NCBI GenBank assembly: GCA_958430865.1
Contig: CAUDNR010001768.1
Location: 3,958 to 67,957 of the forward strand
Length of the DNA stretch: 64,000 nt
Direction of reading: 5' to 3'
Source of the DNA: Entrophospora sp. SA101
Taxonomy: Eukaryota > Glomeromycota > Glomeromycetes > Entrophosporales > Entrophosporaceae
In this document: positions 8,894 through 20,588 of the stretch, one piece after another
Numbering within the stretch: the stretch's first letter is position 1
Layout of the letters: every line of letters starts with the position of its first letter
The notes under the pieces: model-generated
What the model saw: only the letters and a program-made list of their open reading frames with translations
Told to the model about the DNA's origin: nothing
Databases searched by the model: none
Translations under genes and position numbers: made by a program

Positions 8894-9505
8894 TCATCTC
8901 CCACCACTGCTACTGCTATTGCTACTGCTATTGCTACTGCTACTACTACTGCTACTAACATTATTACTAATATTATTAAGATTATTAATGTTACCGCCAG
9001 CATTATTAATGCTATCACCATCAGAACTACTGCTAACAGTACTTTTACTTTCTCCTCGTTTACTATAAAATTTTGTTAAACCTGTGAAAATAAAAAATAT
9101 AGTAGATAATCTAAACAAAAATGGGATTTTTCTATTATTAGATCCATAATAATAATCTTTGCTAGTAATAGCTTCGTCAACTGCTTGTAATTTATTAATT
9201 GAGGGAACAATCCCTATTGGTGAATTTTGTTGATAATATAAACTAAAATTCGATATTGGTATTACTGAAGGAGAAGAAATTGTTGTTCTTGAAACTTTTT
9301 TATTTATTGATAATAATTTTTGTCGCTTATTAATTATGATTATGATATTTGATGGTGTTGTTGATGTTGATGTGACTTTAGGTTGACCTGGTGGGACATA
9401 GTGTGGATGAAAAGGAAGTTGGATAGTACTTGCATAACCTTTTATCCTTATGTTTGATTCTTTAATTATTTTTGTGAGTTTTAGTTTTTTCATACAAAAA
9501 AACAT
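8894..9505 (-). CDS. Unrecognised Ser/Asn-rich protein with one membrane-like segment, left copy
   Basis: I do not recognise this protein. The frame extends upstream to 9550 without an ATG, so I choose the first ATG at 9505, giving 203 residues. The N-terminus is basic and free of acidic residues at first (MFFCMKKLKLTK, then IRIKGYAST), which could be a mitochondrial presequence. A hydrophobic stretch, FLFRLSTIFFIFTGLTKFY, lies around residues 147-165, followed by a Ser/Asn-rich microsatellite-encoded tail. The right-arm copy differs at several residues and ends at a different stop. The preserved frame with mostly conservative changes supports a real gene. Confidence 0.5.
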   Translation of the reverse strand: MFFCMKKLKLTKIIKESNIRIKGYASTIQLPFHPHYVPPGQPKVTSTSTTPSNIIIIINKRQKLLSINKKVSRTTISSPSVIPISNFSLYYQQNSPIGIVPSINKLQAVDEAITSKDYYYGSNNRKIPFLFRLSTIFFIFTGLTKFYSKRGESKSTVSSSSDGDSINNAGGNINNLNNISNNVSSSSSSSSNSSSNSSSSGGR

Positions 9506-9592
9506 TGAAAAAAAAGTTGGGAGTAAAACACCCTTCGTAGACTTTTCCAAAATTAGATTTCTTTGCGTGTAACAATATTTTTATTTGATATA

Positions 9593-9737
9593 CAAGTGAT
9601 CCTGGATATAACGACATTCTCGGGACCATAGTAAAATTTATTCCAATTATCGTTATAACAAAATATGTTTTATATAACGTTATTATTATTATTATGTGGC
9701 CGTTATGTCCGGTAGTATTTATATCCAGAGTCACTTG
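9593..9737. mobile_element. 145-bp MITE with TA target duplication, left copy (empty of the nested insert)
   Basis: The ends form an inverted repeat: CAAGTGATCCTGGATATAA at the left and the complement of CAAGTGACTCTGGATATAA at the right, with two mismatches. TA flanks both sides (9591-9592 and 9738-9739). Size and TA duplication fit a non-autonomous Tc1/mariner-type MITE. It has no coding capacity. The same MITE is at 61507-61788 in the other arm, where a second element interrupts it. Confidence 0.7.
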
Positions 9738-9739
9738 TA

Positions 9740-10187
9740 CAGTGTGTTGCGAAAAAATGGCGCGTGAATATCTTAACAATTACTAAATAAAAATAGATTC
9801 ATAGATTTAATTAAAATTTGTGCTGGTTTCTGAGGATTTTTATCCCATTCTTCAACAATAAATCCCTATTATCTTTAGGCAATCTCCTTTCTAAATGATT
9901 TGGCTAGGTTTCCAACAAGTCAAACATTTACTTGTACTGTTTTTATTTTTGGTCTTGCTGAAGATGCATTTGGAAAATTCTAGTAATTAAAACTGGACAT
10001 ACCCAGTAAAAGTTAACCGATAATAACATTTATTTATTTTTTGAAAAACCCCCCCAATTTTACTTTTTAATGTCATTGACAAGAATTTCCTATATGAAAA
10101 TATAGAAATTATATATATAATAAGCTAGAATGACCAGTTTAAATGTAATAACAATCGATCTTCATTTTATTTTATTATAACTATGGG
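9740..10187. other. Intergenic, no gene; contains the left identity breakpoint at 10096/10097
   Basis: No ORF worth calling. The two arms differ by substitutions and homopolymer lengths up to 10096 and agree base for base from 10097 inwards. Confidence 0.6.
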
Positions 10188-10523
10188 CGTCTTCACATGT
10201 ACAAATTTTCGGGTATATAGAATTAACATTTGTTGCACGAATGATTCAGGATCGGATTATATTTTAATCTTAGGATTAAATAATCTTCTCTGTCAATTAT
10301 TTTACCAAATATTTCAATCTCTTTGGAATCAGAACTTGAAGAAGAAGAGGATGAATTGCCTTCTAATTGATTATTTAATAATACAAGTGCAGGAACTGCA
10401 CTAGATAGTAAAATATACATATATATATATATATACTTGTAGTAAAAAAAATTTGTTGATTTAAACGTGAAATTAAATTTTTAATCTAATCCAAGTCTCC
10501 GAAAATTAGCACATGTGAAGACG
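10188..10523. mobile_element. 336-bp MITE-like element, left copy
   Basis: The ends are inverted repeats of 25 bp, CGTCTTCACATGT plus a further 12 bases at 10188-10212 and the complement at 10499-10523, with 23 of 25 matching. I see no clear target duplication. A minus-strand ORF of about 65 codons with a Ser run lies inside but has no recognisable domain. Size and lack of coding suggest a non-autonomous DNA element. Confidence 0.55.
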
Positions 10524-11400
10524 TATATATTTAATTATTTTGAAAAAATATTAATATATGCATAAGAAAAAGTAAAAGGCAAACCAAAAAAATATTATAA
10601 TGGTCCAACAACAAATTTTATTATTGAAATTAGTACTATTATTATTAAACTTAATAGTTGCTAATTGAACTATTATTATTATTATTGTCGTTGACCAAAA
10701 ATTGTTGTTATATTATTATTACTGTTGTTGCCATGCACTATTGAATCATTATTATTGTATTATTATCATCATTGTTAATAATACTCCACGAAAATAAAAA
10801 ATTTAGCCCGAGTCGTCATTGTTCTGAATATTAACATTGTCACTATTCGTTAAAATATGCAGAATGCTTATAGCCATCTTTCAAAAAATCGATGGGATCC
10901 ATTGTCATTATAAACTTGTAATAGCTCTTTCTTGTAATCCTTTTTTAATATTTGGGCACTTCCTTGTGGGACAGTAAGCGAAAATTTTTATTACTACACA
11001 TACACTATGCATGTGCACTATGTTCATTTGACACTACGCACGCTGTGCGCACTTGTGCGAAAAAAAAATCAAGTTTGCACATCACCGTACGAACAAAAGA
11101 AGCAAGGTCCATTTTTCGTGAATTGCACATTGAAATGTAAGTTCATTAGATGACATTAATGCCGATAATGATGACATAGTGCTGGTAGTTGTGTGGCATT
11201 ATTATTATGATTTTTTGGATTGTTGTTGCTGATACTACTACTATATACTACTATTACTACTATTAACGATGTTATGAAATCATCAAAACGTTGGTTAAAA
11301 AGACAAACTCCTGAATGATCATCATTGTACCCATAAAAAATCCTCTCATTGGCTGTTTAATTGATGCGCAGATCAAATATTTTTACGTGAAAATTAAATT
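10524..11400. other. Intergenic with TTA/ATT trinucleotide runs; no gene supported
   Basis: Contains many short ATT/TTA runs and a 62-codon ORF at 10952-11140 with no recognisable motif and no splice context. The right end is the presumed promoter of the RRP36-like gene. Confidence 0.5.
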
Positions 11401-12452
11401 ATGATGGAAGAAAAACCTCAATTCAATAGCTATAGTGATGATGATGATGATATTGATGATGTTAATTTGGAAGACTTTAAAGATTTACAAAAGAAAGAGG
11501 AAGAACAAGGATTTGATAATAATTATGAAACAAAAAAAAGATCAAGCAAACATCGGTATGTTTAAAAAAAAATTTTTTTAAATTTATTTTATTAAATGTA
11601 TATTAATAACATATTATTTTATTCATTGAAAGACCAATGGAAATTACATCCAAAAAAGCAGTTGGAAGATTTCGTCAAGTTGTTGAACTTCCTAATAATA
11701 TCAAGGTAAAAGGAATATTTTAACAGTAATCATAAGCACATTTCAATTTATAATAATAATAATAATAATACTATTATTATTAATTGATAAATTAGAAAAA
11801 TCGAGATCCAAGGTTTGACAATTTATCAGGAAAATTTAATGAAGGATTATTTGAAAAATCTTATGAATTTATAGAAGAATATAAAAAATCAGAGATTAAT
11901 GAAATTTCTAAAAGAATTGAAAAAGAAAAGGATATTGAAGAAAAACAAAAATTACAACAATTGTTAGATAAAATGGTAATTAATTTTTTTGAAAAAACAA
12001 ATATTATTATTATGTCTATACAAAATAAATAATTATTCTTTGTGGGGGTTTGGTTTATACAGAAGTCAAAATTAATTAAAGAACAAGATCATAGGTATAA
12101 AAGACAACTAAAGAATGAGAGGAAGAAGAAAGAATTAGAACTTGTTGGTAAAGGAAAGAATCCCTATTTCTTAAAAAGAGGTAAGTTATTTATTTACTTG
12201 TTATTTTTTTCATAAAGATCCATCATAATATTATTCTAATTATTATAATATCTAAATCTGATTATTATGATTATGATTTTATAAAAAAATCAAACAGCCG
12301 AAGAAAATAAATTGGAATTAATTGATAAATATAAAAAAATTAATAATAATAAAAAGAAATTAGATAACATTATTGAAAAACGTAGGAAAAAGAATGCATC
12401 AAAAGAAATTAAGCATTTACCTTTTAAGAAAAGACGAAAACTTGACAGATGA
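11401..12452 (+). CDS. RRP36: rRNA biogenesis protein RRP36 homologue, left copy
   Basis: Five exons (11401-11555, 11633-11705, 11796-11975, 12063-12180, 12298-12452) join in frame to 226 residues. An acidic N-terminus (DDDDDIDD) is followed by the family hallmarks MEITSKKAVGRFRQVVE, RDPRFDNLSGKFNE and KNPYFLKR, and by the C-terminal KRRKKNASKEIKHLPFKKRR. RRP36 family proteins are nucleolar factors of the 90S/SSU processome, needed for early cleavages of pre-rRNA leading to 18S rRNA. Length and order match the family, and the charged coiled-coil middle is typical. All introns have GT-AG ends. The second Met at 11404 is an equally possible start. Confidence 0.9.
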
Positions 12453-12765
12453 ATAGATATACATATGAATGATTTGATAATTTTTATTTAAAAAAATACA
12501 TGATTAATTATTAAGGATCTGCAGGTTTAAAAATATATAATTACTGTAAATATTTTTTTCTTCCATTAATATTTTTTTTTTGATAAAGTTTTTTCTCTTT
12601 ACACATTAATATATATCATGATTTCCTTGAAACCAAGGCTGAAAAATAAAATAAAATTTTATTTAATTTATTATTTTAAAAGAACAGAGTTAATTTCTTT
12701 TGTTAATTAATGTGAATAGGACCGGAAATTTCTAATTGAGGTCCCAAGTGTGCGGTGCCAACCAA

Positions 12766-12811
12766 ATTTGGTAATTATCAAAAATCAAAAATCTGCCAAT
12801 AATTACCAAAT
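12766..12811. repeat. 13-bp inverted repeat around a 20-bp loop
   Basis: ATTTGGTAATTAT at 12766-12778 and its perfect complement at 12799-12811 could form a hairpin. It lies downstream of RRP36 and upstream of a decayed element region, and may be part of a small repeat. Confidence 0.45.
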
Positions 12812-13289
12812 CTACTGCTTAATGCTACCATCCTCATATGAATCATATATGAATTGATCGTTATGTCATTTCAATTAAAAATATGTGGAAAGGCCATACT
12901 TATAAAAAATCATCTCTTGCAAATTCTCCTTTGACTCTGCTCCTAAACAAGAAGCTAGTCTAAAGAAAAGAAAATAGAAAAAAAATACCTCCAATAAATT
13001 GTATGATCTGCAAACTCTGTTATCAATTAGCAAACAAAACTGCAAAAAAAACCTCCCAGTCTTGAATTCTTGATTATTTCTTCACTTGAAGTGCGAATTA
13101 CTTGGAAGGTATGAAATTGAAAATCTAAGTCAACTTGAAAACAATTACATAGTAATAGTAAAAATCAACTTTGATCTTATCGACCAGATCTGCAAACAGT
13201 CAAAATTATTTTGGTTTCATATTATATAATATGGATATTGCAGAAGACAATGATCAGTTGATAAATGATCAAGACAGTGTTAGCATTTT

Positions 13290-13960
13290 TATATGTCCAA
13301 TTAATTTTCAATTGGATTTGTCTTGTCCAATTTGTCCAATTGGCGCAGTAGCTATTTGGACATTTGAAAATTCTAAATTCTAACATGATATAAAATATAA
13401 TGTTTATTTGGAATTAGAACAATGAAAAATAACCTCATTCTTTGATTAATGATTTTTTGTTTTGTTTTTTTATCTCAGGTAATAACAATATATCTGATAC
13501 ATCCACATCAATGTCAACACCATCATCAACATTGCTAAATAAAAACATCATAAATTTGACTTTGGATTCTTTTCAAAGCAATAATACTAATAAATATGAT
13601 ATTGAGAATTTATGCTACATACTCCTACAAAATCTGAAGAATCATTTGCTTCATATAACTCTATCTAATGGTCTGGCTTTCAAGTGAAGAAGTAAAGTCC
13701 CTTTTCAAATGGTTGGATCCAAATAGAAAGGCTCCTTCTGGAAGAATTTTGAATGATGCATCTTTTAAACATAATCATTGGATAGAACAGCAAGCATCCA
13801 GTTTGTGTCCAAATTACCTAATATAATAATTTGGACACATTGGACTGTCCAAATATGCCAATGTGACTTTGTTACATCATGTCCAATTCCAAATACTAAT
13901 TAGACATTTGGATCCAGATATTGGACACAATTTGGACAATTTGGACATTTGGACAGATTT
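13290..13960. repeat. Cluster of TTGGACA/TGTCCAA motifs
   Basis: The motif TTGGACA or its complement TGTCCAA occurs many times at 13290-13370 and again at 13800-13960, sometimes back to back (CAATTTGGACAATTTGGACA). The two orientations are mixed, so it is not a simple tandem array. Interspersed reading frames are short. It looks like subterminal repeat DNA of a mobile element or an expanded protein-binding motif array. Confidence 0.45.
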
Positions 13961-15200
13961 GCCGACACTGGATCAAGATGATTGGGAAGTAAAGAATCCT
14001 AAAACCAATGGCACAGTTAAACAGAAGAATGCTTACCAGAGTTTGAACGTTGCTTGTAAAGAATTAAGAGAGATGTGAGAGAATATTATGCTAAAAGAAA
14101 CATTCCTTAGGCAGTTATATAAACAAAAAAGTTATTGTAATAATATTCTCAAAAGTGTTAAGACAAAGAAAAAGAAATCTATACAGAAGTCACAACCAAA
14201 GATTTACCATTTCAATATGGTCACACTCTACTGTTGAACATTTTGGATATCTTTAACCTTGTCACCAATTGCTGAGGAAAGAATAGACAAGTGGTTTTAG
14301 TGCAAGATGAGCTAGGCATGTGGTTAGACTTTTACTGAGATTGAATCACATGTTAACCTTCCTTTGTGATTAAAGATGACAGTGGTACTGAGTATGTATA
14401 TTGATGAAGAGAGTCAACACACATCATATCATCTCCTCCTTGTCTTGATGAAATCAAACTTCTACATTCTTTAAAATTACAGCTCCTATATCAACATACC
14501 CAAAAACTAATAAAACATTGAGAGAATTCTCTTAAAAAATTGGAGAATAAGAAGAAGGCCTGTGAGTGATTCAGGATCTTGCATAAAAGGAGAATTCCAA
14601 TAAAGCAGCTCAGATCATGTCAGAAATTGATGCAGCTCATAGCATCTATCAAGAGCTTGCCAAGATCCGAAGAACTTTGAATGTTCCAAGTTTCAGTTGA
14701 AGAATTGATGCAATAAACAAAGAGAACATGTACAATGCTTGGTGCTGTAGATAGAAATCATATAAGTGAACATACCAGAAAAAGCTTGAGATAAATCATC
14801 ATCTATATCATCACCTACACCAAATGTACCAATTGGAATAGCTGGCATAGGAATTGATTATCATATAAAAGGCCATGCTCAAAGATGTGGATATCATTCC
14901 TCACAGACTTGTGTAAGTATGTGATGCTGCTGAGCATATCGATCCATTATTCATTTCATTCAAGTATGGCTACACTACAAAGCCTCGGGATTTTCATTCA
15001 GCAACTGCCATTGCTATTGCTGGTGCATCCAGACTGATCTCAGCTTCAAAAACTAACACACCTACACCAACCATGAGTGCCAGTCAATTTATACTAGACA
15101 TTCAACAACACACTCTCAACACCAAAAAGGTCCAACAAGAGTCTCTCCTGGCCAAGGAGATTTTACTGGATATTCATTATATGAGTTCCATTTGTTAATT
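13690..15200 (+). pseudogene. Decayed transposable-element gene, family uncertain (hAT-like fragment), left copy
   Basis: Short plus-strand frames separated by stops and shifts keep protein-like character. One near 13695-13820 contains WLDPNRKAPSGRILND, reminiscent of the PSRxTLSGRIL block of hAT-type transposases. Another near 14155-14335 has an uninterrupted VVLVQDELGMWLDFY. A third near 14600-14700 has IDAAHSIYQELAKIRRTLNV. A fourth at about 14955-15195 ends at TAA 15196-15198 and holds KPRDFHSATAIAIAGASRL. The last block recurs, diverged, at 21905-22115. I cannot assemble a working protein. The hAT assignment rests on one motif. Confidence 0.35.
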
Positions 15201-15426
15201 AATATAATGTTAATAGGTAAATATAATCAGATTAATATATTAATACATAAAAAAACCATTTTAATATTTCTCCTTGAATCATCATCACCACCAATATATA
15301 AAATAATAAAGAAAAAACTTTAGGAATGTGTGTACAAAATAATAAATAAATACTATAAATTATTATGTATTTATGTAGATATTTATAAGTTATATTATTA
15401 TTATCAAGAGGAAATAATTATCATTA

Positions 15427-16336
15427 TTAGTAACTATAGTTCTCCTGACTAAAATTAGGATCTTGAATAAAAGCTGATAATACTTTACTTCCAGTTTGCA
15501 AAAGAGGATGACCAGCGACACTAATAATAAATTAAAATAAAAAATTAATCAATAAGTCAATGACTTGATTTTTTTTGACCCTGATGTAAGTCACTCGAGC
15601 TTCTAATAAAAATCTCAAATCATAATCATTAATTTACTTTTTAAGTCTAGGGAATTAGAGCTACAAGCAAAACAAATCAGGTTTCAAAAATAAGAAAAAC
15701 TTGTTCTAGTAAATAAATAAATACATTTGTAAAAATCTTTCCAATCCTTCTCTACGATGTTCAATAATATCATCTGAAAAACGATTAGTGAAGACTTTTC
15801 CTGGTAACGATGGAATATTAACTCGAGATGATTCTCTTTCAAGGACATCACGAAACCATTCAAAATCACTGTATCTTCTTCTTACAGATGATTGTTTTAA
15901 TTTAAACGTAGGAAGATTTGTCTAATTAATGAAAGCGAATGATATATATATTGATATATATATATTGTATATGATATAGAAATAATTATTAAGATCATAT
16001 TATATAATTATTCCCAATATATATATATAATTTGAACATTATAATATAATATAATAACTGTTATTGACCCGACAAACAATTTCATAATCAGTATACATTT
16101 TACGACCAAAACCTATTTTTTTAGATAATATAAATATAATTATATAATTGAGTTACTGTATCATGATTTTCTAAAATTCTGTAACTTTTCAAAAAAATAC
16201 CATGCGTTTGAGGATTCCGCACTTCAATTTCAAGAAAATTTTCAGGAATACCATAAATTTCATCAATTGTTTGCTCTTTCATTTGGAGTCTTGATATTGC
16301 ATCAAAGTTTTTAATAGTTGGAGATGAAGGATCCAT
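15427..16336 (-). CDS. SNX3: Sorting nexin-3 (PX domain) homologue, left copy
   Basis: Exons 16336-16201, 16112-16069, 15921-15725 and 15520-15427 give 156 residues. Nearly the whole protein is one PX domain: [14 protein letters not shown], then [26 protein letters not shown], a PSLPGK loop, RREGLERFL and AGHPLLQ. The RRYSDF arginine and the PxLPGK loop contact phosphatidylinositol 3-phosphate in this family. SNX3 (yeast Grd19/Snx3) is an endosomal retromer adaptor recycling cargo to the Golgi. Length agrees with the roughly 160-residue family. The insert of human SNX3 after the proline loop is shorter here. The exon 1/2 intron retains an in-frame extension to a stop, which is why the unspliced frame looks longer. 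Confidence 0.9.
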
Positions 16337-16838
16337 TGTTTAAAATTAATTATTTTATTTTAGAAATAAAATTTAAAGTTATGCTTGTCATTTGATAAAT
16401 AGTTGGTAATTTTTTTCTCACGTGGCTTAAAATGATTCATAATCACGTTATTTTTTTGACCAAATGCATAATTGGTCGGATAATTTTATGGTGAGCATTA
16501 GTTGAAATTGGTCATTTAGAAATGGATGGGTGAAAGATATAATCATCAAGAGGCTGCAAGATGAAAACAATGATATAATTACTAAAAAATCTAGAATTTT
16601 TGTCTTCCATCACACACATCCATTTACTTTAAGCATCAAACAGATCTCATCTAGAAAGAAATTCAGCAAGTTCTATAATAACAGTTATAACCAAAATTCG
16701 GTTAATTATATTCATGAAAAGGTTACATGTTATCATTTAAATCTTTTTTAATTTTAGAAATAAATTTTCATCCATCTGATATGACGTGATGATTAATAAA
16801 TATAATCTAGAAAAGATATTTTGAAATAAATAATAATT

Positions 16839-18545
16839 TCAAGCGACTTCAAAATTCACAGTCACCTAAAAAAAGAGGAATTAATTAATTTTTAATAAAA
16901 ATTTGTGTTATTAGTAAATAATTTACTTTATAATTTTGACTTATATATAATTTTACCTTCTTGATTAGATGTTCGCCATATATTACTGAATCGTAATGTT
17001 TAATTGGATCGATTTTAAGACATTGTTCAATTGGATTAATCTTTGCATCAAAATTTGGTTCATAAAAAAAAGGAACTCTATAAATAAAATATTGTTAATG
17101 GTAATAGTAAGGCTAATAGTAATAGTAAATATAATAATAGTGATTATCATCATTACATTAAATTAGTTACAACTTACGAAACTCGATAATCATCACTTTT
17201 ATGAATTACTCTATGTAAAGTGCTTTGATATAAGTTATTTGTCCAAATCTATTTTTTTATAACTATTAATTAATTATCGATTTTCAATTAAATTTTAATG
17301 ATTATTAAAAAGCAGATTACTTACATTTAGCATATCACCAATATTTACTACAAATGCATCTGGTATAGGATCAGCTTGGATCCAATCTCCATTTTTTGTT
17401 CTAACTTCCAATGCTCCTTTAATATTATCCTAATCAATCAAATCAATTAATAAATAATAATCATATAATTTGATATTTTTGTAATAAAAAATTTTTTTAC
17501 CTGGTTTAAAAAGGTTAGACAACTTTACAAACAACAATAATAAAAATAATGAATTATTAATAATATTAAAACTAAAAATTATACCAGAGAAATAATTTAA
17601 TTTACCCATAATCTATAAATATAATATGAATTAATAAATCATAATTATCAATATAGTAATTATGATAAAAATAATAATTATACCAGTATGCTCGCCACAA
17701 CTAAATCCTACTCTATCCGTGCCTCTTGAACTCCTAAGAGATGGATATCCGATAATTCTCATCACCCTAAATCAATCAATCAATAAATCTCAATAATATT
17801 ATTTTATTTTTCCAAAATCACAATTCATTAATTCTAATACAAAATTAATTACCAAAATGAATCATCTAAATATTCTACAAAATAATTTTCTTCTAGACCT
17901 AATCCTAAAGCAATTGCACTCATGACTTTGGCCCCTAAATCTTTCATATATTCTATATATTCCTCAAATACTTTACGAAATTCTGATGGGTGTTCTGGCC
18001 ATCTATTTTCACCTTTCAATGGCAAATTGCCTATTACTAATGGGTGAGTAGGTGGAATAGGTTTGTAATAATCAAGTGCCTACATAAAATTTTATTTATT
18101 AATTATTAGATATGTCAAAGATAAGATAAAATAAATAAATGCTTTACTTCGTGCCAATCTTTTTGATATCTTGTAACGTTTTCTCCAAGTCTTTGATAAC
18201 CTCTATATTGTTTGATTATTATTATTATAAGTAATTTAATTATTTTTATATAATAATATTTATTACTTTTATTACTTTTGCAAATTACCTATAGTCTTCA
18301 TTAGAAATACTAAGTTTATTTTTTTCTTCCTGTGATAATTTAAAGAATTCTCTACCCAAGTTCAAAACATTATCACATATTTCTTTCGGTACATTATGAC
18401 CTTTGATATAAAAAAATCCGGTTTTCATACATGCTTCATGAATTTCTTTGGCTGTTTTTAATTTTAATTCATCAACTTCTTGAGTTTTTTTTGTTGTTGT
18501 CGTAAATGAAGAAATATCAATTATCGGTAATGTAAAAGTTGACAT
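16839..18545 (-). CDS. 2-oxoglutarate/Fe(II)-dependent oxygenase (isopenicillin-N-synthase-like), left copy
   Basis: Ten exons (18545-18289, 18202-18148, 18079-17853, 17766-17684, 17612-17606, 17522-17501, 17429-17325, 17248-17178, 17077-16957, 16865-16839) join to 324 residues. The N-terminal DIOX_N-like part has LPIIDISSF and [11 protein letters not shown]. The iron ligands are visible as HTDYG (His and Asp) and the distal His in LHRVIH, and the 2OG-binding Arg as YRVS before [21 protein letters not shown] matches the family QD..GGLQV block. Substrate is unknown: the family includes hydroxylases, desaturases and ring-forming enzymes. Exon 5 is only 7 nt and completes the catalytic Asp codon. 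Skipping it would shift the frame and destroy the active site. Confidence 0.85.
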
Positions 18546-20588
18546 TTTTATTTATTTTGGAATTGAAGAAAAAACTTTGACCACATTAATATACGATGAT
18601 GAATGGGTACGAGTTAATGGAAATAGTACATGTTACACTTATGTTGGAGGAGAATTTTCATTTAATCTTAAAGTTCTAATCACGCGTGTTTCATAGATAG
18701 TAAATTGCTATGTGACACTGTTACGCGTGATTCATGATTCGCTTGATTAGATAATAAATTGCATAAATGCGATTGGTCAGCAGTATCAGTATATCTAAAA
18801 TGATAGTCGAATCAAGTATATAGTATAAAATTGTATTTGACATTGAATTTTCCATAATTAGATTCGCTTGATATTGAAAGAGAGTTAAAACTCTCATAAT
18901 GGCTTAATAAAACTATCTATTTATAAAGGAATCTTTTGCACCTTTATCGTTAATTGCTTGCATATGGTATGGCCAAAGTATTGCGTGCTAAAAATTTTAT
19001 CAAAGAAATTACATTCTACGGCTATCAATGATATGCCATATAAATATTAGGATTCTCGACTAAAAGTCAAATTATGACTCTTTTGGATAATTCACCGAAT
19101 TATTTTGAATTGGTCCTCTTTTTATGGAGTTGTTATCTCACAGATAGCCCTTTAAATGATTTTTTATCCATTACTATTTATTTCATGATAGGTTCAACAG
19201 GAATGTTGCACGCCAAGATATCAAACTGTCCTCCCTTGAAATTCATAAATTTAACCAATAGTAATAGTGACATCCTTGTTGAACCCTGCTCAATTTTCTA
19301 AAGGTAAAATTACGTGAGATGCGTTCAGGCAATCATATACGTATTCTGGTGTATAGTAAGCAACCACTGAAAGTATTTTTTTCTTTTAAAATCCTTTGGG
19401 GAATAAAAATTGGAGAAACTCATCCCTGGTAACATATACTCATCCCACAGCAAACAATATTTATTTAATAATAAAATACACATTTATATAGTAAGAATTA
19501 ATAAAGATTTGTTAAAAAAATTTTGATGTAGTCTTCAAAATGTAAATTTGGTGGTTTCAATCATTAGTAGAAGATAATGAACATTATAGATTTTCTCTCG
19601 ACAAACTCAAAAGTACTTTTATTCATGTCAATTGAATGTAATGGAATGCATAATGATTTAATAGTTTATGGTTAAACCCCCAAAAGACATGGATCCTGAT
19701 CCGGTAAATGGAGAAGACAAGGTATGGATTCCATTACTTCTTGGTTATTCTATTTAACAAGGAAGGAAATATATACATTTGCTTATTGGATTAAAGATAA
19801 CAAAAAATTGCAGTATATGAAAATTTTGAAAATGATTCCACATCCACCAATTCAAAGGAAATAAGACATTATAATCATGTTTAGAAAATTTCAAATATGA
19901 ATTAAAAATTTTAGAAAAAATATCTGTAACATCTTTAATTGGTTTTGGTAATGTTAAAATGTTAACTACTTATGTAACAAAGTATTTGAGAAATATCTGT
20001 TCTTGTCAAATTCACATAATTCACCAGCTCCAGTTGATCCAAATGACATGCTTAAAAGATTTGTTGATTTTAACCAGAAAAAGAAAAATAAGGAAAGAGA
20101 TGTTACTTAGATCGCATAAAAGCCAAGACTTCATTCTTATACTAGTGTTAATAAATAAGTAGTTAAGACATTATATACATATAAACGTATGTTAACATCT
20201 CACATATTTGTGATTCATCTTTGTATGTATTCTCATGACGGTGTGTAATTCAATAACATTTCTATTTGTATCATGTAGAATATTTTTTGAATTTGTGTGA
20301 TAATAAAATCCATAATAAACAGGCCTATCATCTAGTAGCAGCTGAAGATCTTGAAAATGGTAATGAGAAGAATACCAACAACTACTTCTAAAAAGTTGCT
20401 AAAAGCATCAGAGTTGAGATAAATGATTCAATATCATAATAATTATCTAATAATATATATATTTTTTTTAGTAGCAATGATGCATAAAATCATTAATTTA
20501 TTCGGTTATCAAATTTTATAATGTTAAAGTGTTATAATGAATGCTTTTAACTGGAATTGATTAATCAGTTTAATTATTTTAATAGGAT
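18546..20588. other. 2-kb intergenic region, no supported gene
   Basis: Several ORFs of 60-75 codons on the plus strand (for example 19074-19301 and 19959-20162) have no recognisable domain. The stretch 19669-20110 has gene-like fragments (ATGGTTAAACCCCC start with a possible donor at 19721, and a frame ending PAPVDPNDMLKRFVDFNQKK), perhaps a multi-exon or decayed gene I do not recognise. Two ACGCGTG motifs occur near 18682 and 18722 in the upstream region of the oxygenase gene. Confidence 0.4.

Larger units (their letters stand above)
7416..10096. repeat. Outer, diverged part of the left inverted-repeat arm
   Basis: Homologous to 61117-64000 in reverse complement but no longer identical. 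There are amino-acid changes in both genes, different Asn-run lengths, small indels, and a MITE present only on the right. Identity becomes perfect at 10097. The outer limit cannot be seen because the partner runs off the window at 64000. Confidence 0.85.

Noticed and set aside
8841..9068. Leu-rich ORF on the plus strand
   Set aside because: It is the complement of the Ser-coding trinucleotide repeat of the minus-strand gene at 8894-9505; composition is that of a shadow frame.
10952..11140. 62-codon ORF upstream of RRP36
   Set aside because: No recognisable motif, and short enough to arise by chance in this region.
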